From assembly GCF_040958095.1 (NCBI RefSeq), contig NC_091230.1:4768822-4832821 (forward strand): a stretch of DNA of 64,000 nucleotides, in the 5' to 3' direction. Shown here one piece after another: positions 15,001 through 30,171 of this stretch; position 1 is the stretch's first letter; the number at the start of each line of letters is the position of its first letter. A program made the position numbers and the translations under genes. The DNA is from Procambarus clarkii (taxonomy: Eukaryota; Arthropoda; Malacostraca; Decapoda; Cambaridae). A model generated the notes under the pieces. It saw only the letters and a list, made by a program, of their open reading frames with translations, had not been told where the DNA came from and searched no databases.

Positions 15001-16048
<1,048 letters not shown>

Positions 16049-16285
16049 AACCTAGTTGTGGTTGCAAGGGTTGAACTTTGGCTCTTTGGTCCCGCCACTT
16101 GAATACATACACTTTCCATACACTTGAAACTGTGTATGGAATCAGCCTCCACCACATTACTGCCTAAAGCATTCCATTTATTAACTACTCTGACACTGAA
16201 AAGTTCTTTCTATAATCTCTCTGTGGCTCATTTGGGTACTCAGCTTCCACCTGTGTCCCCTTGTGCGTGTACCACATGTGTTAAA
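16049..16285 (-). mobile_element. LINE-J 3' end inside an (ATGT)n tract
   Basis: Reverse of the LINE-J 3' region: CCTAGTTGTGGTTGCAAGGG, GGCTCTTTGGTCCCGCC, AAACTGTGTATGGAATCAGC. A short (TATG)n lies on its 3' side (16030-16046) and a long (ATGT)n on its 5' side (16290-16405), as if it entered an ACAT-type microsatellite. Confidence 0.8.
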
Positions 16286-16375
16286 TAAATGTATGTATGT
16301 ATGTATGTATGTATGTATGTATGTACGTATGTATGTATGTATGTATGTATGTATGTATGTATGTATGTATGTATG

Positions 16376-16405
<30 letters not shown>
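16286..16405 (+). repeat. (ATGT)n microsatellite
   Basis: Tetranucleotide ATGT run of about 115 bp with one CGTA variant. Confidence 0.95.
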
Positions 16406-17460
<1,055 letters not shown>

Positions 17461-17954
17461 GCCCATCATTGAAAAACAAATGAGCATCATTGCAATAGCA
17501 GGAGCCACGCACATCTTTAGCCTGCGTTGTTGAGACATTGTCAATTAAGCGGTGTCCAATAGCAGTATCTTCGGTATTTAAGCGTTACCTTAAAAATACT
17601 GGAAATATTGAAAGCTATTAATCCAGATATTAATCCCCTTGTGCAACGCACACAAGAGGCAACAGCTTCTAGCTCTACAAGCCGCAATATAAAATAGAGA
17701 ATAGGCGATTGTTTTCACTCACAGTGTAATAAACCCACGGACCCACCCACCCGCTGAAGCCGTAAATGCCAAGACATTACTTCCGTTTAAAATTAAGCCG
17801 GAATAATCCTCAGGTATGTGGAGGATGTGGGAGGCCTTTGATCAACCACCGACTTCCTGCCCCGTCGACGGGGCCATCAGCCCTCAGTGTGCCCTCAGCC
17901 AAAATAATGTGAAACATGTATGTGGGTGTATTAAATATTTTAATTTATTATTTC
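17461..17954. other. No gene seen
   Basis: Mixed-composition sequence without a convincing frame, repeat or RNA gene. Confidence 0.45.
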
Positions 17955-18160
17955 CAAGATTTAGCTGTTAGCTCTTGGACCCCGCCTTTCTAAGCGTCGG
18001 TTGTCTAATGTACCGACTCTCGGCCTCTTTTCCTCCATCATATCTAAACAACATATATTTTTATCTAACACACTCACACATCCCCAAGATGCAGCCTTTA
18101 GCAGCTTCCTGACTTTCAGGTTCCTATTTACTGCAAGGTGAATAGAGGCATTAGTGTGTG
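17955..18160 (-). mobile_element. Degraded tRNA-SINE body with a LINE-K-type tail
   Basis: Read in reverse: CTTGCAGTAAATAGGAACCT, then GAAGCTGCTAAAGGCTGC, which matches the SINE body at 46171-46220 (CTAGCAGTAAATAGGTACCT). The 3' end instead reads ACAACCGACGCTTAGAAAGG, then CGGGGTCCAAGAGC. That matches the LINE-K 3' UTR at 45556-45590 (ACAACCGATGCTCGAAAGGC) and not the tail of the other SINE copies. The tRNA-like head is lost. Confidence 0.6.
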
Positions 18161-18603
18161 TATGTTTGTGTCTGTGTGTGTGTGTGTGTGTGTACGTGTG
18201 TGTGTGTGTGTGTATACTCACCTAGTTGTGGTTGCGGGGGGTTGAGCTCTGGCTCTTTGGTCCCACCTCTCAACTGGCAATCAACTGATGTACAGATTCC
18301 TGAGCCTACTGGGCTCTATCATATCTGCATTTGAAACTGTGTATGGAGTCAGCCTCCACCACATCACTGCCTAATGCATTCCATCTATTAACTACTCTGA
18401 CACTGAAAAAGTTCTTTCTAACATCCTAGTGGTTCATTTGGGTACTAAGTTTCCACCTGTGTCCCCTTGTTCGCCTACCACCCGTGTTAAACAGTTTATC
18501 TTTATGTACCCTATCAATTGCATTTCTCGCAGCCTGTCCTCGTAACTCATGCCTCTTAGTCCTGGGACTAGCCTATTGGCATACCACTAAACTTTTTCAA
18601 GCT
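18161..18603 (-). mobile_element. LINE-J 3' end with (GT)n at its tail
   Basis: (TG)n at 18165-18212 is the tail in reverse. TACTCACCTAGTTGTGGTTG follows, then the RT C-terminus (AAACTGTGTATGGAGTCAGC, CTGACACTGAAAAAGTTC). A truncated copy with no full frame. Confidence 0.8.
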
Positions 18604-18635
18604 TCGTCTTGTGCTTTTTTTTTTTTTTTTTTTTT

Positions 18636-19290
18636 TTTTTGAGATATATACAAGAGTTGTTATATTCTTGTACAGCCTAGTACTAAGTATATGGTGTTTG
18701 GCTAGATAAGAGTAAAACTGCTTGTAGATAAGTTTTTCAAAAAATGTTGACAAGTTAGGCAGGATTGATATAGGTCTGTAGTTGTTAACATCTGTGAGAT
18801 CACCACATTTGTGTACAGGGGTAACTCGCTTTTTTAGGATAACTGGAAAGGTTTGGAGTTCAAGTTCAAGTAGCTTTTCAAAAAATGTTGACAAGTTAGG
18901 CAGGATTGATATAGGTCTGTAATTGTTAACATCTGTGAGATCACCACATTTGTGTACAGGGGTAACTCGCTTTTTTTAGGATAACTGGAAAGGTTTGGAG
19001 TTCAAGTGACCTGTTGAAGAGCATGAGAATTCTTTGGAGACAATTCCTAACCTATACTTCTTCTCAAGGTCATGTTTTTTATTAATGGGTTTAAGTATTC
19101 CCTTTGTAAGCAAGGGATTGTTAAGCCTTTTGGTTATGCTTACAAAAAAGTCACAGGACAGACATTATCAGCAGCAGTTATAAAATTGTCAATAGCAGTT
19201 TCATTGTGCAGCCTAAAACTTAACTCCCTTGACTCTAGAGGTATATATATTAGGTTTAGGTTAGGTTTTTTTAATTAAACCAGCCAGGAT
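18636..19290 (-). mobile_element. LINE RT fragment with an internal tandem duplication
   Basis: Minus frames read RVTPVHKCGDLTDVNNYRPI, then SILPNLSTFFEKLI, the RT N-terminal blocks. About 140 bp is duplicated in tandem: CAAAAAATGTTGACAAGTTA occurs at about 18738 and again at 18880, and CAGGGGTAACTCGCTTTTTT recurs likewise. A T-run at 18607-18640 precedes it. It may extend a little past 19290. Confidence 0.75.
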
Positions 19291-19530
19291 GAGTGAAGCC
19301 ATGAAGGGCGTTTTTATTAATTAAAACACCCAAATGTTGGGTGCTTCAGGTGTTGTTCCTCTTGGATGATCTTGTACCTCTCTGTCTCACACCTGTAAGA
19401 ATGAGTGATATGGTTAAGGGGGAAACAAAGTGCAGGCAAGGCAATGGAGGCCAGTAGTAATCTTAGGGCTAGGATAATTAGAAATTAGAGAAATTAAGTA
19501 AGAGAAATTAGCAAGAGAAATCAGGTAAAA

Positions 19531-19536
19531 TTTATT
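19531..19536 (-). promoter_or_regulatory. Candidate poly(A) signal, KDZ transposase gene
   Basis: AATAAA on the minus strand, about 20 bp past the stop codon. Confidence 0.5.
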
Positions 19537-19555
19537 ATACTTAACTTTTGTATCA

Positions 19556-22500
19556 TCAGTTTAGTAGTAATTCTTCATCTTCATCATCATCATCTTCACT
19601 GTCACAAAGCTCCAGGTAGGGCTCGGAAACATCAACATCCTCTTCCTGGTATCCAAATAAACGCTTTGCATCACTCAGCTTGTCAGAACACAACTTTTGC
19701 CCTTGCTTCAAAAGAGCCAAGATTCCACTCTTATTTTTGGTTGATAGGTGCTTCTCTTCAATAGTGTACTTGTTAGGATCCTGTAATATATAGACTATTT
19801 AATGGGGTTTAAGACATTTACAAATTTCCCTGAAAATACTAAAGAAATTAGAATAAATAAATAAAGTTTTCGGTAAAAGTTCAAATATATGTAAAACACA
19901 CCAGTACAGTATATGAAAACCATGGAATTGTCTACCTGTCAAAGTTGTAAATAGCAAGACTTTACTCAAGTATAAAATTCTGCTGGATAAATGTTTATGA
20001 AGAACTGAATTGCAACACACATTTAGGCTGTTAGCTTACCTTGCTTAGATATGAAGGAAAAATTCCACATAACAACTCTTCAGTATGTTCGGTTAAAATC
20101 TCTCTCTTATTCTTGTAATATGCGAGATAATGCAGCATTTCTTGAACAGTGTGTTGTTGCTCTTCTCTGGATCTCTTCTGAAGCTCCACATCTTCTACTG
20201 CCTTCTTTTTTTGAGCAAGGGACACTAATAAAAGAGGAAAATTATATTTACTGCAAGTAAACTACAACTCAATTTAATGTAATTACAGTTTAGGTACTTG
20301 CATTATACATACTATACATAGTTTATTGTGCAGTATCAACCTGATAAAAACCTACGGATTATGATACTGCACCTATTTTACAAACAGTAGTGATGATATT
20401 TTACTTCAAAAATAAGTAAAGCTTATCCATTATGCATGCTAAATGTTAGTTATCTTGATAAGGCCGAATTGTAACCCCTGATAAAATGAGATGTAGTTAC
20501 ATACCATTTTGGCTATGATGAGGCAATAAATTGTGCCATGGCAGGATACCTTCTATTGCATCCTTTTCACTGAGAATTTCAGAGTTTTCACTATTGTAGA
20601 TTTTTATGAAGCCTTGAAGCTTTTTCCTATCACACTCATTTCTGTGCCGGAGTGAAGAGCGCATTTTACTGGATGCTGCAAATAAAGTTTTTTGGCTGAA
20701 AGTTTTAAAGTTGTTAAAAAAATTTCCTCATCATTTACCTACATAGAAATTATAGACAAGAGCTAAATAGAAATTGCTTCAGAGTTAACAAAGAAATAGT
20801 AAGCCTACCTGCATCAGTGGCAATCAGATTTTTGCGATGCCTGATAGAGTCTGCAACTGCCTCGATAGAATATTTTATGTTCTTCGAGGTTGTTCCAGTG
20901 TTTAACTCTAACTCCTTACAAATCATTTGTAGGTCAGATCGCCATTCTTGAATCAATGACTTTTGAACATCAAGTTTGTCGATCTCATTTGAAACTGTTA
21001 TTTCCGTCTCTCTGGCCTATTTGAAAATATAATAAATTTAATGAACAAATCACATTAACCATGATGAGTGGTTCGAACCTATGGGCTTGGCATTCCCAGA
21101 TGCTTGCTGTAGTTGAATGCGCCACAACATGGTCAAAAGAATTGCAACCTAGGGTACTAATGAACCCACAATTCAATTTTTGTTAATTATGCACCCCCAT
21201 ACCCATTCCATGGGCGGTTGTGCATGCAGTTTCCCATGTACTTGGTCTGTGTCCTCCAGTAGTTTTACCTCTGATGGCCCTTTCAATACACATAGAATTC
21301 ATATTATTGTGATATATCAATACATGGAGAAAGACATTGAAATGGGGGCATCAAAGGCAGAACTACTGAATGACAGAGACCGAGTTCATGGGGGAATTGT
21401 GTGAAACCTGGTTTGGCTTCAGTGGAAGCCTTGGGATCCTTGTGGGTGCAGTAGTACTCCAAGTTGCAATTCATCTGACCATGTCGTGGCGTAGTGAACT
21501 AGAGCATGCATCTGAGAGCACTCAGTGCATGGGGTTCAAACCCTCATCACAGTTCCCGTGATATATCACGATACTGTGATTTCTCTGTGAACACATTTGA
21601 TATATCTCGGAATCATACATTTAGGTTAATTAAATACTATATACTTTATACAAATTAACCTTATTGATATATTGAAAAAGTTCAAGCAGTTAATTCAAGG
21701 AAATGGTCGCTAATTTATAATGGAAAATATATGTAGTACATGATCTGAACACATAACTAACCTATAAATGCATTATAATACCTTTCACATATAAATGCAT
21801 TATAATAAGTTTCAAAATAAATACAAATAAATAAAATAAATATATATTATTTTTAGTACCTTTCTGAGTCGAGTAACTAATGCACGAGCCAGTCCATCAA
21901 TTTTTCGATGGTTCCAAAAGACTGCACCCTCTGTGAGTTCTTCTGTTCTTTCTGAGAAAAATATTTATAGCAATGAACATCTTGAAGAGCATAGATTAAT
22001 AACAGTTTCATAACATACCTTTACTCACCACGACCAACTCAAGTTTGACCAATATGTTTTCATTCTTTTATTGATTATTTGAGGGAGTTGATACTTATTG
22101 AATACTGAATACAAATCGCATTATACTGATTACAGGGCAGGTAAAATAATAAAAAACTTGATCAGATGAACCATATAAACAAATACCAGCTTTCAGCATG
22201 TTTTTAGTTGTAGAGTTGTATCGTGAGAGGTATGCAAACACTTGCTCTGCCTCTTCCCCTAAAGTCATGCCACTTCCTTCTTGCCACCGCCCTCCATACA
22301 ATACCTTTAACATAAAAGTATACAGTAAAAAAAAATTAAAATTATTGTACAAAAATTAAAAGCCTCCTACTATATTAAATGATACGTATATCATTAATCT
22401 TAAACAATCAGAAATCTTAAATTTTTTACACAAACTGTACTTATTATATTTAATGTAATGTATACATTACATTAAATTTAATTAGTATACATAAATGTAA

Positions 22501-25500
22501 TGTTATATTTTTATTTACCTGACAATACCAAGCATGTCCTTTTGCATGTAGGACTCCTAAAAATGGCTTTGCTTGACCAATGTGAAAATGTGATTGTTTC
22601 TGAGCCACAGTTAAGGCCCATGGCCAATATTTGCAAATTATGTCTTGACAAATAAACTTTACGTATTTGAAATACATAATTTGCAAATAGTGGGCATAAC
22701 TGTACAGCTCTCCTTGATACATATTCAAGGTGTGGAGGATAATACCATGTCGACAGGAGGCCATGCTGATTCCTGTTTCATCCAAACTTTGGAATGAAAG
22801 AGGCTTATTTTGAGCAGCTTTCCATGTAGACACTCCACACGTGTGCTTACTCTGTTTGTTAAACAAAAATATTTATAGTAACTAAATACCCAGTTGGTGA
22901 GCATGATTATAATTATGTAGGACGGGTAGAAGGTAGAGATTATTTTGCGCGATAGGCATTGTTGTTGCACATAAGAATTTCTATGGGTTATATTTCCTTA
23001 TTCAATATATATAAACTATAATGAAAAAATAAAAAAATGGCCACCATATGTTATAGTCGCCAAACAGTTATTAGGTAAAATTGAAGGTTTCTCAATATAT
23101 AATAAAACTCACCTTAGTTTTCAAGCTCTGAATAGTGCCAACATGAGCTTGAACATCTTCATCTTTGCTGAAGATACTATCAGAATAATAGGGGTTTCTG
23201 ATACCTCTGCAATGATAATTCAGAAATAATTATTTATTGTCTGTAACCACTATAATATTAAACAATGGGTAATGGGGTATCAAAAAATGTTTTATATGAA
23301 GAATTCTGATGCACTGCTAAATTTTACATAAAACAAAAATTTACATGGTGTTAGATAAATAAAATGATGATATGGATGCAATTGAAAGGCAAACTATAAA
23401 GACATACTCAGTTAAAAAATATGTCATATGACAATGTATATTTATATGTGCATACTTTATTTATAAGAACATTAATTTGAAGACAATATAATTCATTATA
23501 ATATAGTGTGTGTAGAGAACAAAAGAATACTATACATTAAGTATCTGTAAAGCACATTTTATTACCTCCCAACTTTGTTGTAACGATACAGCTTCTTGTT
23601 GCCATCAATATGTACTGCTAAAGGGGTTTTATCACAAGCAGGACACTCATTGTCAGCTTCTCCTCTAATTTTTCTCAGCTCATATTGCTGGAATCGCCAT
23701 TCGAAGAACACTCTCTTCGAAGTTATATAATTAATGGGTCCAATCTAGGAATAGAATTTTTTAGATGGTGACATTTAAAATGCATATTATGACATAAGAT
23801 AAATAAACAAAAAAAACATTCCATTTTGTGTTTGAACAAAATTAAAAACTAATTATTAATAAATGAATATACATTACTACAAAATTTTGATAATTTTTGT
23901 ATTGAAATATAAAACTGAAAATATTAAGAATAACGGTATCAAAACATACACGCCCACGAGAAGCACCAAAGGATTCCAGTGCAGTGACTAATGCCCGAAA
24001 TGATGTTCCGGGACAATTTCTTTTGATATGGTGCCATGATTCAAGCAGACTGGTGCTGTAGAATGTGCTGCTCTTTCCTAATGATGAATAGAAACCAGAC
24101 TTGTGCATGGTCTTGCCTAGTTGTTGATGCTCATATCCACAGTGGCATGTATAGATTGGAGTATAGAGGTCATACCTTCCTGTAGTTTAAAATACAGTGC
24201 ATTGAGTGGTGTGGCGACTTGCTAAAATAGTGATGTAAAAATTAACATTTATAGCAACAAAAATTTCAAAATGTATTGTGATTCAGGAATATCCGGTAAT
24301 GGAAATAAAAGGGTAAATTTTAAAGTTTATTTACCCATTATAGTGATGAAGATGCAGAGATTGCTGGAGCTTGAAATTTTAAACTTGCAATCTGTGCAGT
24401 TGGGGCAAGAATTTGGTGGTTGGGCTGGTACAACAGGTTCTGGTAACAAAGAAAAGGAAGACAGTTTGACAAAATGAGTTTTATGGAAAAGAATTTCAGA
24501 CTGAATATTTCATTGTTTCTTGATTGTACAAAATATTGACATTATTCTCCAGATAATGACTGAGAAATTCACAGAAAAGAAACAATCAGACGATTAAATC
24601 AATCTATAAAACCAAGTGTCAGGTTTAAACTTTAAGACTTCTCCAAATGTTGTAATGACTGAAATGAAACATTTATTCATTTTATTTTGTTATACCAAGA
24701 TAATCGTAGCTCTAGACTGGGATTGGGAAGTAGAAGTAATCTCGGAACAAAGTACGGATTTTATACAGGTATCGTATACTTACTCCAGTGAAAGATATTT
24801 CCTTCAGGGCACACAGTTTGTGTCGGGTCTAATGGCTCATAAAAGCCATTTTTCCAATATAATCTGTGGTGGAAAGGCATGAGAAAATGTTGCATTTGGT
24901 CACAAATGTGACACAAAAATGCAAAACAGTCTTCACATTTGATGCTTGCCTCACAATTTGTACATTGTACACAAATTTTACCTGATGAAAAAAGGGGTAA
25001 TTATTTATACTAATTTTAAATACTGTATACCTAACATTTTAAACAATCTGAAGTCTAAATGTATTAATAGAGTGTCATTAATTTGCATATGATGCTTATT
25101 ATACAGTATAACCTTAATGAACACAGCAATATTTAATTTACCTTTATCTGGAACACCCAACTCAGACAATGTCCAATCGAACAGCATTGCCCTGCTTTCT
25201 CCCCAATTAATCTCTGCATTTTTTCTTCTTTTTTGCCAGTCAGAAACACTTGGCTGAGAATCTTTAATTTGTTCAAGTTCTGCAGCAAGTACTTTGAAAT
25301 ATGGGATTAAAAATTAGTAAGAAAAATTTGTAAGTGAAAGGAATGATTAGTATAATATGTTAAACAAAATTTCATAGGCATTAAGCACAATTTTGGTACA
25401 TAATATTTATGACGTGTGTCCATTAAATAAACCCTCATTTAAATACCAACAAATGATGTTGGGACATACCAACATCAAATGATTCCAAAGTTTCTTCACC

Positions 25501-27790
25501 AGCTGCCAAATAACTTTGAGTGTACGTTCTGCCACTAGTAGAATAGCCCGCATTTTGAATGTGTGGTGGTGAAAGTATAGCAGGCAGAATGTCTGGGTGG
25601 CACATTTGAAGATTTAAGCATGGTACATAATTGCAAATTGTATACAAGTATTAATATTTTCAGACAAATCTCAAGATATTACTATAACTAACTTTATGCT
25701 ACCAAGTTGTTCAGTGTTATAGTAATTTAATCTCCATAATTGTCTAGCATACACTTAAAAATAGGCAACAAATATTATTGGAAAGTACACAAATAACAGC
25801 TGTAGAAATATTGTTAAAAAAATAATAGAAGATTACCATCAGATTGGGGTGCAGCTGGTCTTTGTTTTGAATTAATGTGTGATACATCCTGTATGTTATC
25901 TTTTTTCTGTTTCTTGTTTGTCACCTTTATTGAGTTTGGTTCCTCCACGTTTAAGAGTCTCTTCAAGTACTCATTTCTTTGTATCATTGCAGCACGTGCT
26001 TTCTGGTACTCACGTTCAAGATGTTCTCTAGTCATCACTGCTATTCTCCGGTGAAATTCTGAAGAGAAAATAATAGTGTTCGAAGGAAAAGTACAAGAAC
26101 AAAACAAGAAAATTATGCTTATGCAAAATTATGCTACAATGTACCTATTAATAATCTTAAAATTTGCTACAAATTACCTACTTATAATTATGTGTTAAAT
26201 TATGGACTTTCCCATAATGATATGCATGTTAGTGGCATTACCTATACTGCCTACCTGGAGCCCCCTAGAGAGATAGTGACACAAGTTAAGGTAATCCCTT
26301 TAGTAAGGTGCTGGGTCAACATAAATAAGCTATAACTAATAAGGACACAAATCAATATGTTCATTTAACAGTGGTATTAACATTTATATAAATATAGCTA
26401 AGAATAAGTTTTTACAAGTGTAACAAAGTGAAAGAAATGTATGAAAATTTTGATGATATATTAAAATGCTCATTGATTGAACTTGTCTTCCTATATATAA
26501 AGTATAAAAATAGTAAACACAGTACCATTATTGTTGTCTGTAGTTATTTTTGGAACATCTGGTATGTACAGCATACTGTCAAAATCCGATGATCTATCTG
26601 AAAAATTGATTGGTAGCGTAAATATTTGAATTCATTGCATAGCCTTTTATACAAACAAAAAAGAAAAATTGTACAGAAAAGCTAACACAACATTATAACA
26701 CCTTTCTGTGGTACTTTCTATGGTACAAAAGAAAACAAACCTTAATTATAAAGGAAAATAAACTGACAGAAGAACTATGAATACTGCTGAAAATACTTTC
26801 CACAAAATATCTGAACCAAGGGATAGTACCCCGAGATTTGAAATATGAAAATTTCACCCTTACAGTATTTAAAAAAAAAGCAGAAAGAGTTAAGCACAAA
26901 ACTAATGTCCGATCAGCTAGGTATAACACATCTGCAAGCTCATGGCGAAAATCCTAAGGGAGGGAATCATTTACCATCTTTCAGTGAAAAATCTTATTCA
27001 ATCGACACACCATGGTCTTCTTAAAAACAGATGCTACCTTATAAACCTCCTCACTTTTGGGACATGGTAACATGGTACTCAGATAAAGGGTTTCCGGTGG
27101 ATGTAGTATACATGGATTATGCTAAAGACTTTAATAAGGTACCACATGGAAGACTAGCAAGGAAATTACAGGTTCATGAAAAAAATTGTAAAGTGCACAA
27201 AACAATAGTTAAAACAAAGAGAGCAAAAGGTCATACTAAATGGGAATGAATATGAAGAAATGTGTTAAGTTGAGTACCTCAGGGGTCCATTTTTAAGTCT
27301 AAAATATTTTTCATATATTGAACATCTATGATATAGAAAAGAATATAATCTAATCAACCACATCCTCATATTTGCAAATGCCTGGCATTTCACGAGCACT
27401 TTGTCCGGGGTTTATATTCTAGCCGGGGAGGATTTACTGGGTTAGGCTAACCTAACCTAACTTAACCAAACCAAACCAAGTATCTCAAGTTACAAATATC
27501 TCTGGGAATTCATAATATCTGCTGTTGTAGAATTGACAAAATGGACAGTGTCAACAAAATTATTCCCACATACTCCGTCACTATGTGATGGAGTACACAT
27601 AGAATAGGGACTGAATTGTCCCTGACAGGGACAATTCTGTAACAAATGTTCTAGCATAAAACTTTGTACAGTTTAGTAATTCCTTACCATTTGATTTACT
27701 AGGTAGATCCATGTTTGGTGAAGTTTTATAGCTGGAGCTGGAAGATCCTGTCGAGATGACTTCTTCAAAGAGAATAGCTTCAACACACAT
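19556..27790 (-). CDS. KDZ transposase, 17 exons, 931 aa
   Basis: Inferred exons: 27688-27790, 26526-26597, 25837-26058, 25470-25592, 25142-25279, 24784-24981, 24335-24439, 23950-24179, 23566-23744, 23113-23206, 22519-22851, 22187-22304, 21860-21951, 20809-21016, 20505-20675, 20040-20224, 19556-19780. All introns are GT-AG and the phases match throughout (2,796 nt with stop). Exon 1 lies in the right TIR. Residues 220-280 form the CxC cluster (CVQCTNCEASIKCEDC, LCHICD, PFHHRLYWKNGF) typical of KDZ proteins, with CPNCTDC near 297. The core has CPAC then HIDGNKKL (D444), LDETGISMASCRHG (D512) and GSGMTLGEE (E616/E617), plausible DDE residues of an RNase H-like fold. The C-terminal part is helical and charged and ends in an aspartate/glutamate run. 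It would cut and join the element's ends in the nucleus. No defect seen. Confidence 0.9.
26720..27395 (+). mobile_element. Decayed LINE RT in intron 1 of the transposase gene
   Basis: Plus-strand remnants of RT blocks, best seen in VDVVYMDYAKDFNKVPHGRL. The flanks recall NYRPVSLTS- and QHGF-type blocks but hold many stops. Much older than the TIRs. Confidence 0.65.
27400..27480 (+). repeat. Repeat scrap with CCTAA/TTAGG-like run
   Basis: GGGGTTTATATTCTAGCCGG followed by CTAACCTAACCTAACTTAAC. The second part resembles arthropod telomeric repeats, as in the MITE core. Confidence 0.45.
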
Positions 27791-29772
27791 TGTGTCTTGA
27801 GTCTACCAGTACTTGGCCTACAGTTACCAGATCTGATTTACAGAAACTAGTGAACTATGGAGATAAGATTGTTAATAATATACTTTTTTTGAGATTCATA
27901 TGACTTGCAGCTTAAAAACCAATCTTATTTTAAAATAGTACACTAAAGTACATAGCAAATTGCGAAATTCGTAGTTTTTTAACTACTTTAAAGCTAAATT
28001 CTCAAGCTTTGAAAATAAGCACAATTTGCTATTTTAAGCGGAATCTGGCAACTCTGATTTAGCATGTAAACATTGACTTGCATTCACAATGTAGTTATTT
28101 ATTTTTCAACAATTTAAAACGAGTTATGAAAATACATACATTGGTACATTATTGCAAAGGCACTATACTATATATATATATATATAAATTGTTGCAAGTC
28201 GAGCAACAAATATTTTACATTGAACAACAAATGAGATTGGAAAAGCAGTATTGCCAAAATAGACCCCAGACACACCCTGTGGGTAGTAATGGACCCCCAT
28301 ACCGACCCTATGAGGGGTAGTGGACCCCATAATAACACTATGGGCGATAGTGGACACTATACAAACACTATGGGCGGTAGTTGACTTCATAGAGACCCTG
28401 TGGGCGGTAAGGGACCCCCTATCGACCCTGTGGGCGGCAGTGGACCCCCTATCGATCCTGTGGGCGGCAGTGGACCCCCTACCGACCCTGTGGGCGGCAG
28501 TGGACCCCTACCGAACGTGTGGGCGGCAGTGGACCCCCTACCGACCCTCTGGGCGGCAGTGGACCCCCTATCGATCCTGTGGGCGGTAGTGGACCCCCCC
28601 CATATCGACCCTGTGGGCGGCAGTGGACCCCCTATCGATCCTGTGGGCGGCAGTGGACCCCCTACCGACCCAGTGGGTGGCAGTGGACCCCCTGCCGACC
28701 CTGTGGGCGGTAGTGGACCCCTACCGACCCTGTGGACGGTAGTTGACTTCATAGCGACCCTGTGGGCGGTAGTGGACCCCATACCGACCCTGTGGGTGGC
28801 GGTGGACCCCATACCGACTCTGTGGGCGGCAGTGAACCCTATATACTAATCCTGTGGGCGATACTGTACCCTATAGTCATCCTGTGGGGGCAATGGATGC
28901 CATACATATCCAGTGGGTGTTATTGTACCCCATACTTATTCTGTGGGTGGTTGGAGCCCCATACCCATCCTGTGGGTTATAGTGGACCCCATACTCATCC
29001 TGTGGGTGGTATTGGACCCCATACCTATCCTGTGGGTGGTTGTGAGCCCATACCCATCCTGTCGGTGGTAGTGGACGCAATACACATCCAGTGGATGGTA
29101 TTGGATCCCATACCCTTCCTGTGGGTGGAAGTGATCCTCATACCATTCCTGTGGGTGGATGTGACCCCCATACTCATCCTGCGGGTGTTATTGGACACCT
29201 TACCCACCTAACAGGTGGTAGTGGACCCTATACTAATCCTATAGTTTCCAATAATCCACACCATACCATCCTGTTTGCAGTAGTTTACCCTATATACATT
29301 CCAACATAACATCGTTTTCTGTTAGCGTTCCTACAAAACATTCTTTAAAGATTTCTAAAGCACAAACTATGGTATATAATATTGATTGGTGAAGCACTTA
29401 TTCTATGTAATAATTTATTGTGCTTATTATAATTTACTAAGAACAACTAATATTTCTTAAAACAAAACTACGAGCCTTCAATAGGATGTAGCTGATCTGT
29501 AATATTATAAGAGCATGGACAATAGTAGGTGAATTTCACAACCCATGTGGGACCTGAAAACTACAATTTTCGTTATAATTGAACCAATCACGACTATTCA
29601 GCTATCTACGTTGATGGACGAGTACTGTGAGACGTAAATTGGTACGTGAGGAAGAGTTTGAGCCTTGGTAAAAAAGTTAACTGGGAATATATCACATATG
29701 TACTAAATCACATTCCACATATTGACTTTAAGCACTAGTCATATATGTACTGTCTTGTGTGAGAACGGGTTG
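27667..29772 (-). repeat. Right terminal inverted repeat, 2,106 bp
   Basis: Mirror copy of 4434-6539 (right coordinate = 34206 minus left coordinate throughout). It carries the transposase's presumptive promoter and first coding exon (27688-27790) and the inverted minisatellite at 28263-29291. Confidence 0.93.
28263..29291 (-). repeat. Subterminal 30-bp minisatellite, right TIR
   Basis: Reverse complement of 4915-5943 with the same unit order and only a few base changes. Unit number and variant order are conserved between the two ends, so the TIRs were copied or homogenised as a whole very recently. Confidence 0.9.
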
Positions 29773-29780
29773 CTTTTCCC
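29773..29780 (+). repeat. Right 8-bp target duplication of the KDZ element
   Basis: CTTTTCCC, identical to 4426-4433. It is followed by CCTGGTCAG. The other DIRS 3' end (38235-38262) reads TTTTTTCCCCTGATCAG, so the interrupted DIRS terminus resumes here. Confidence 0.85.
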
Positions 29781-30171
29781 CCTGGTCAGAAATATCCTGG
29801 ACTTGCAGTCACCATTAGCTTACCTCAATATATTACTGCAATTTATGCAGGCTCAAGCTGCATGTTATTTTACTTTGCTGGTTTTGCAATTATGTTTGTT
29901 TAACTTTTCCTTATTGCCATTAAGTTATTAAGTAAAGTCAGCTAGGATGTGACAGTCGCAGTGATACGGGCCTTGCCTCTTGCTTTAAGATTATTCTGGC
30001 CCTTCGTTTACGATTAGTTTCCTCAGCAATTTATTACCGCAATTTATGCATCGCTCTTGGTGCATGTTTATTTACTTATTTCTGGTTTACGATTATGTTT
30101 GCTTAACTTTTGCTTATTGCCTTTAAGGTATTAAGCAAAGTCGGCTGGGATGTGCTAGCCGCTGTGTTACG
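29781..30171 (+). repeat. Two diverged direct repeats of about 200 bp, before the DIRS fossil
   Basis: 29822-29975 and 30023-30175 share GCAATTTATGCA, CGATTATGTTTG-like and TTGCCTTTAAG-like segments, and RTTATTAAG. They may be the 5' non-coding part of the DIRS fossil that follows. The origin is uncertain. Confidence 0.45.

Noticed and set aside
21180-21561. Plus-strand open frames inside transposase intron 13
   Set aside because: Short, overlapping and without domains. The region is an intron of the minus-strand transposase with repeat scraps.
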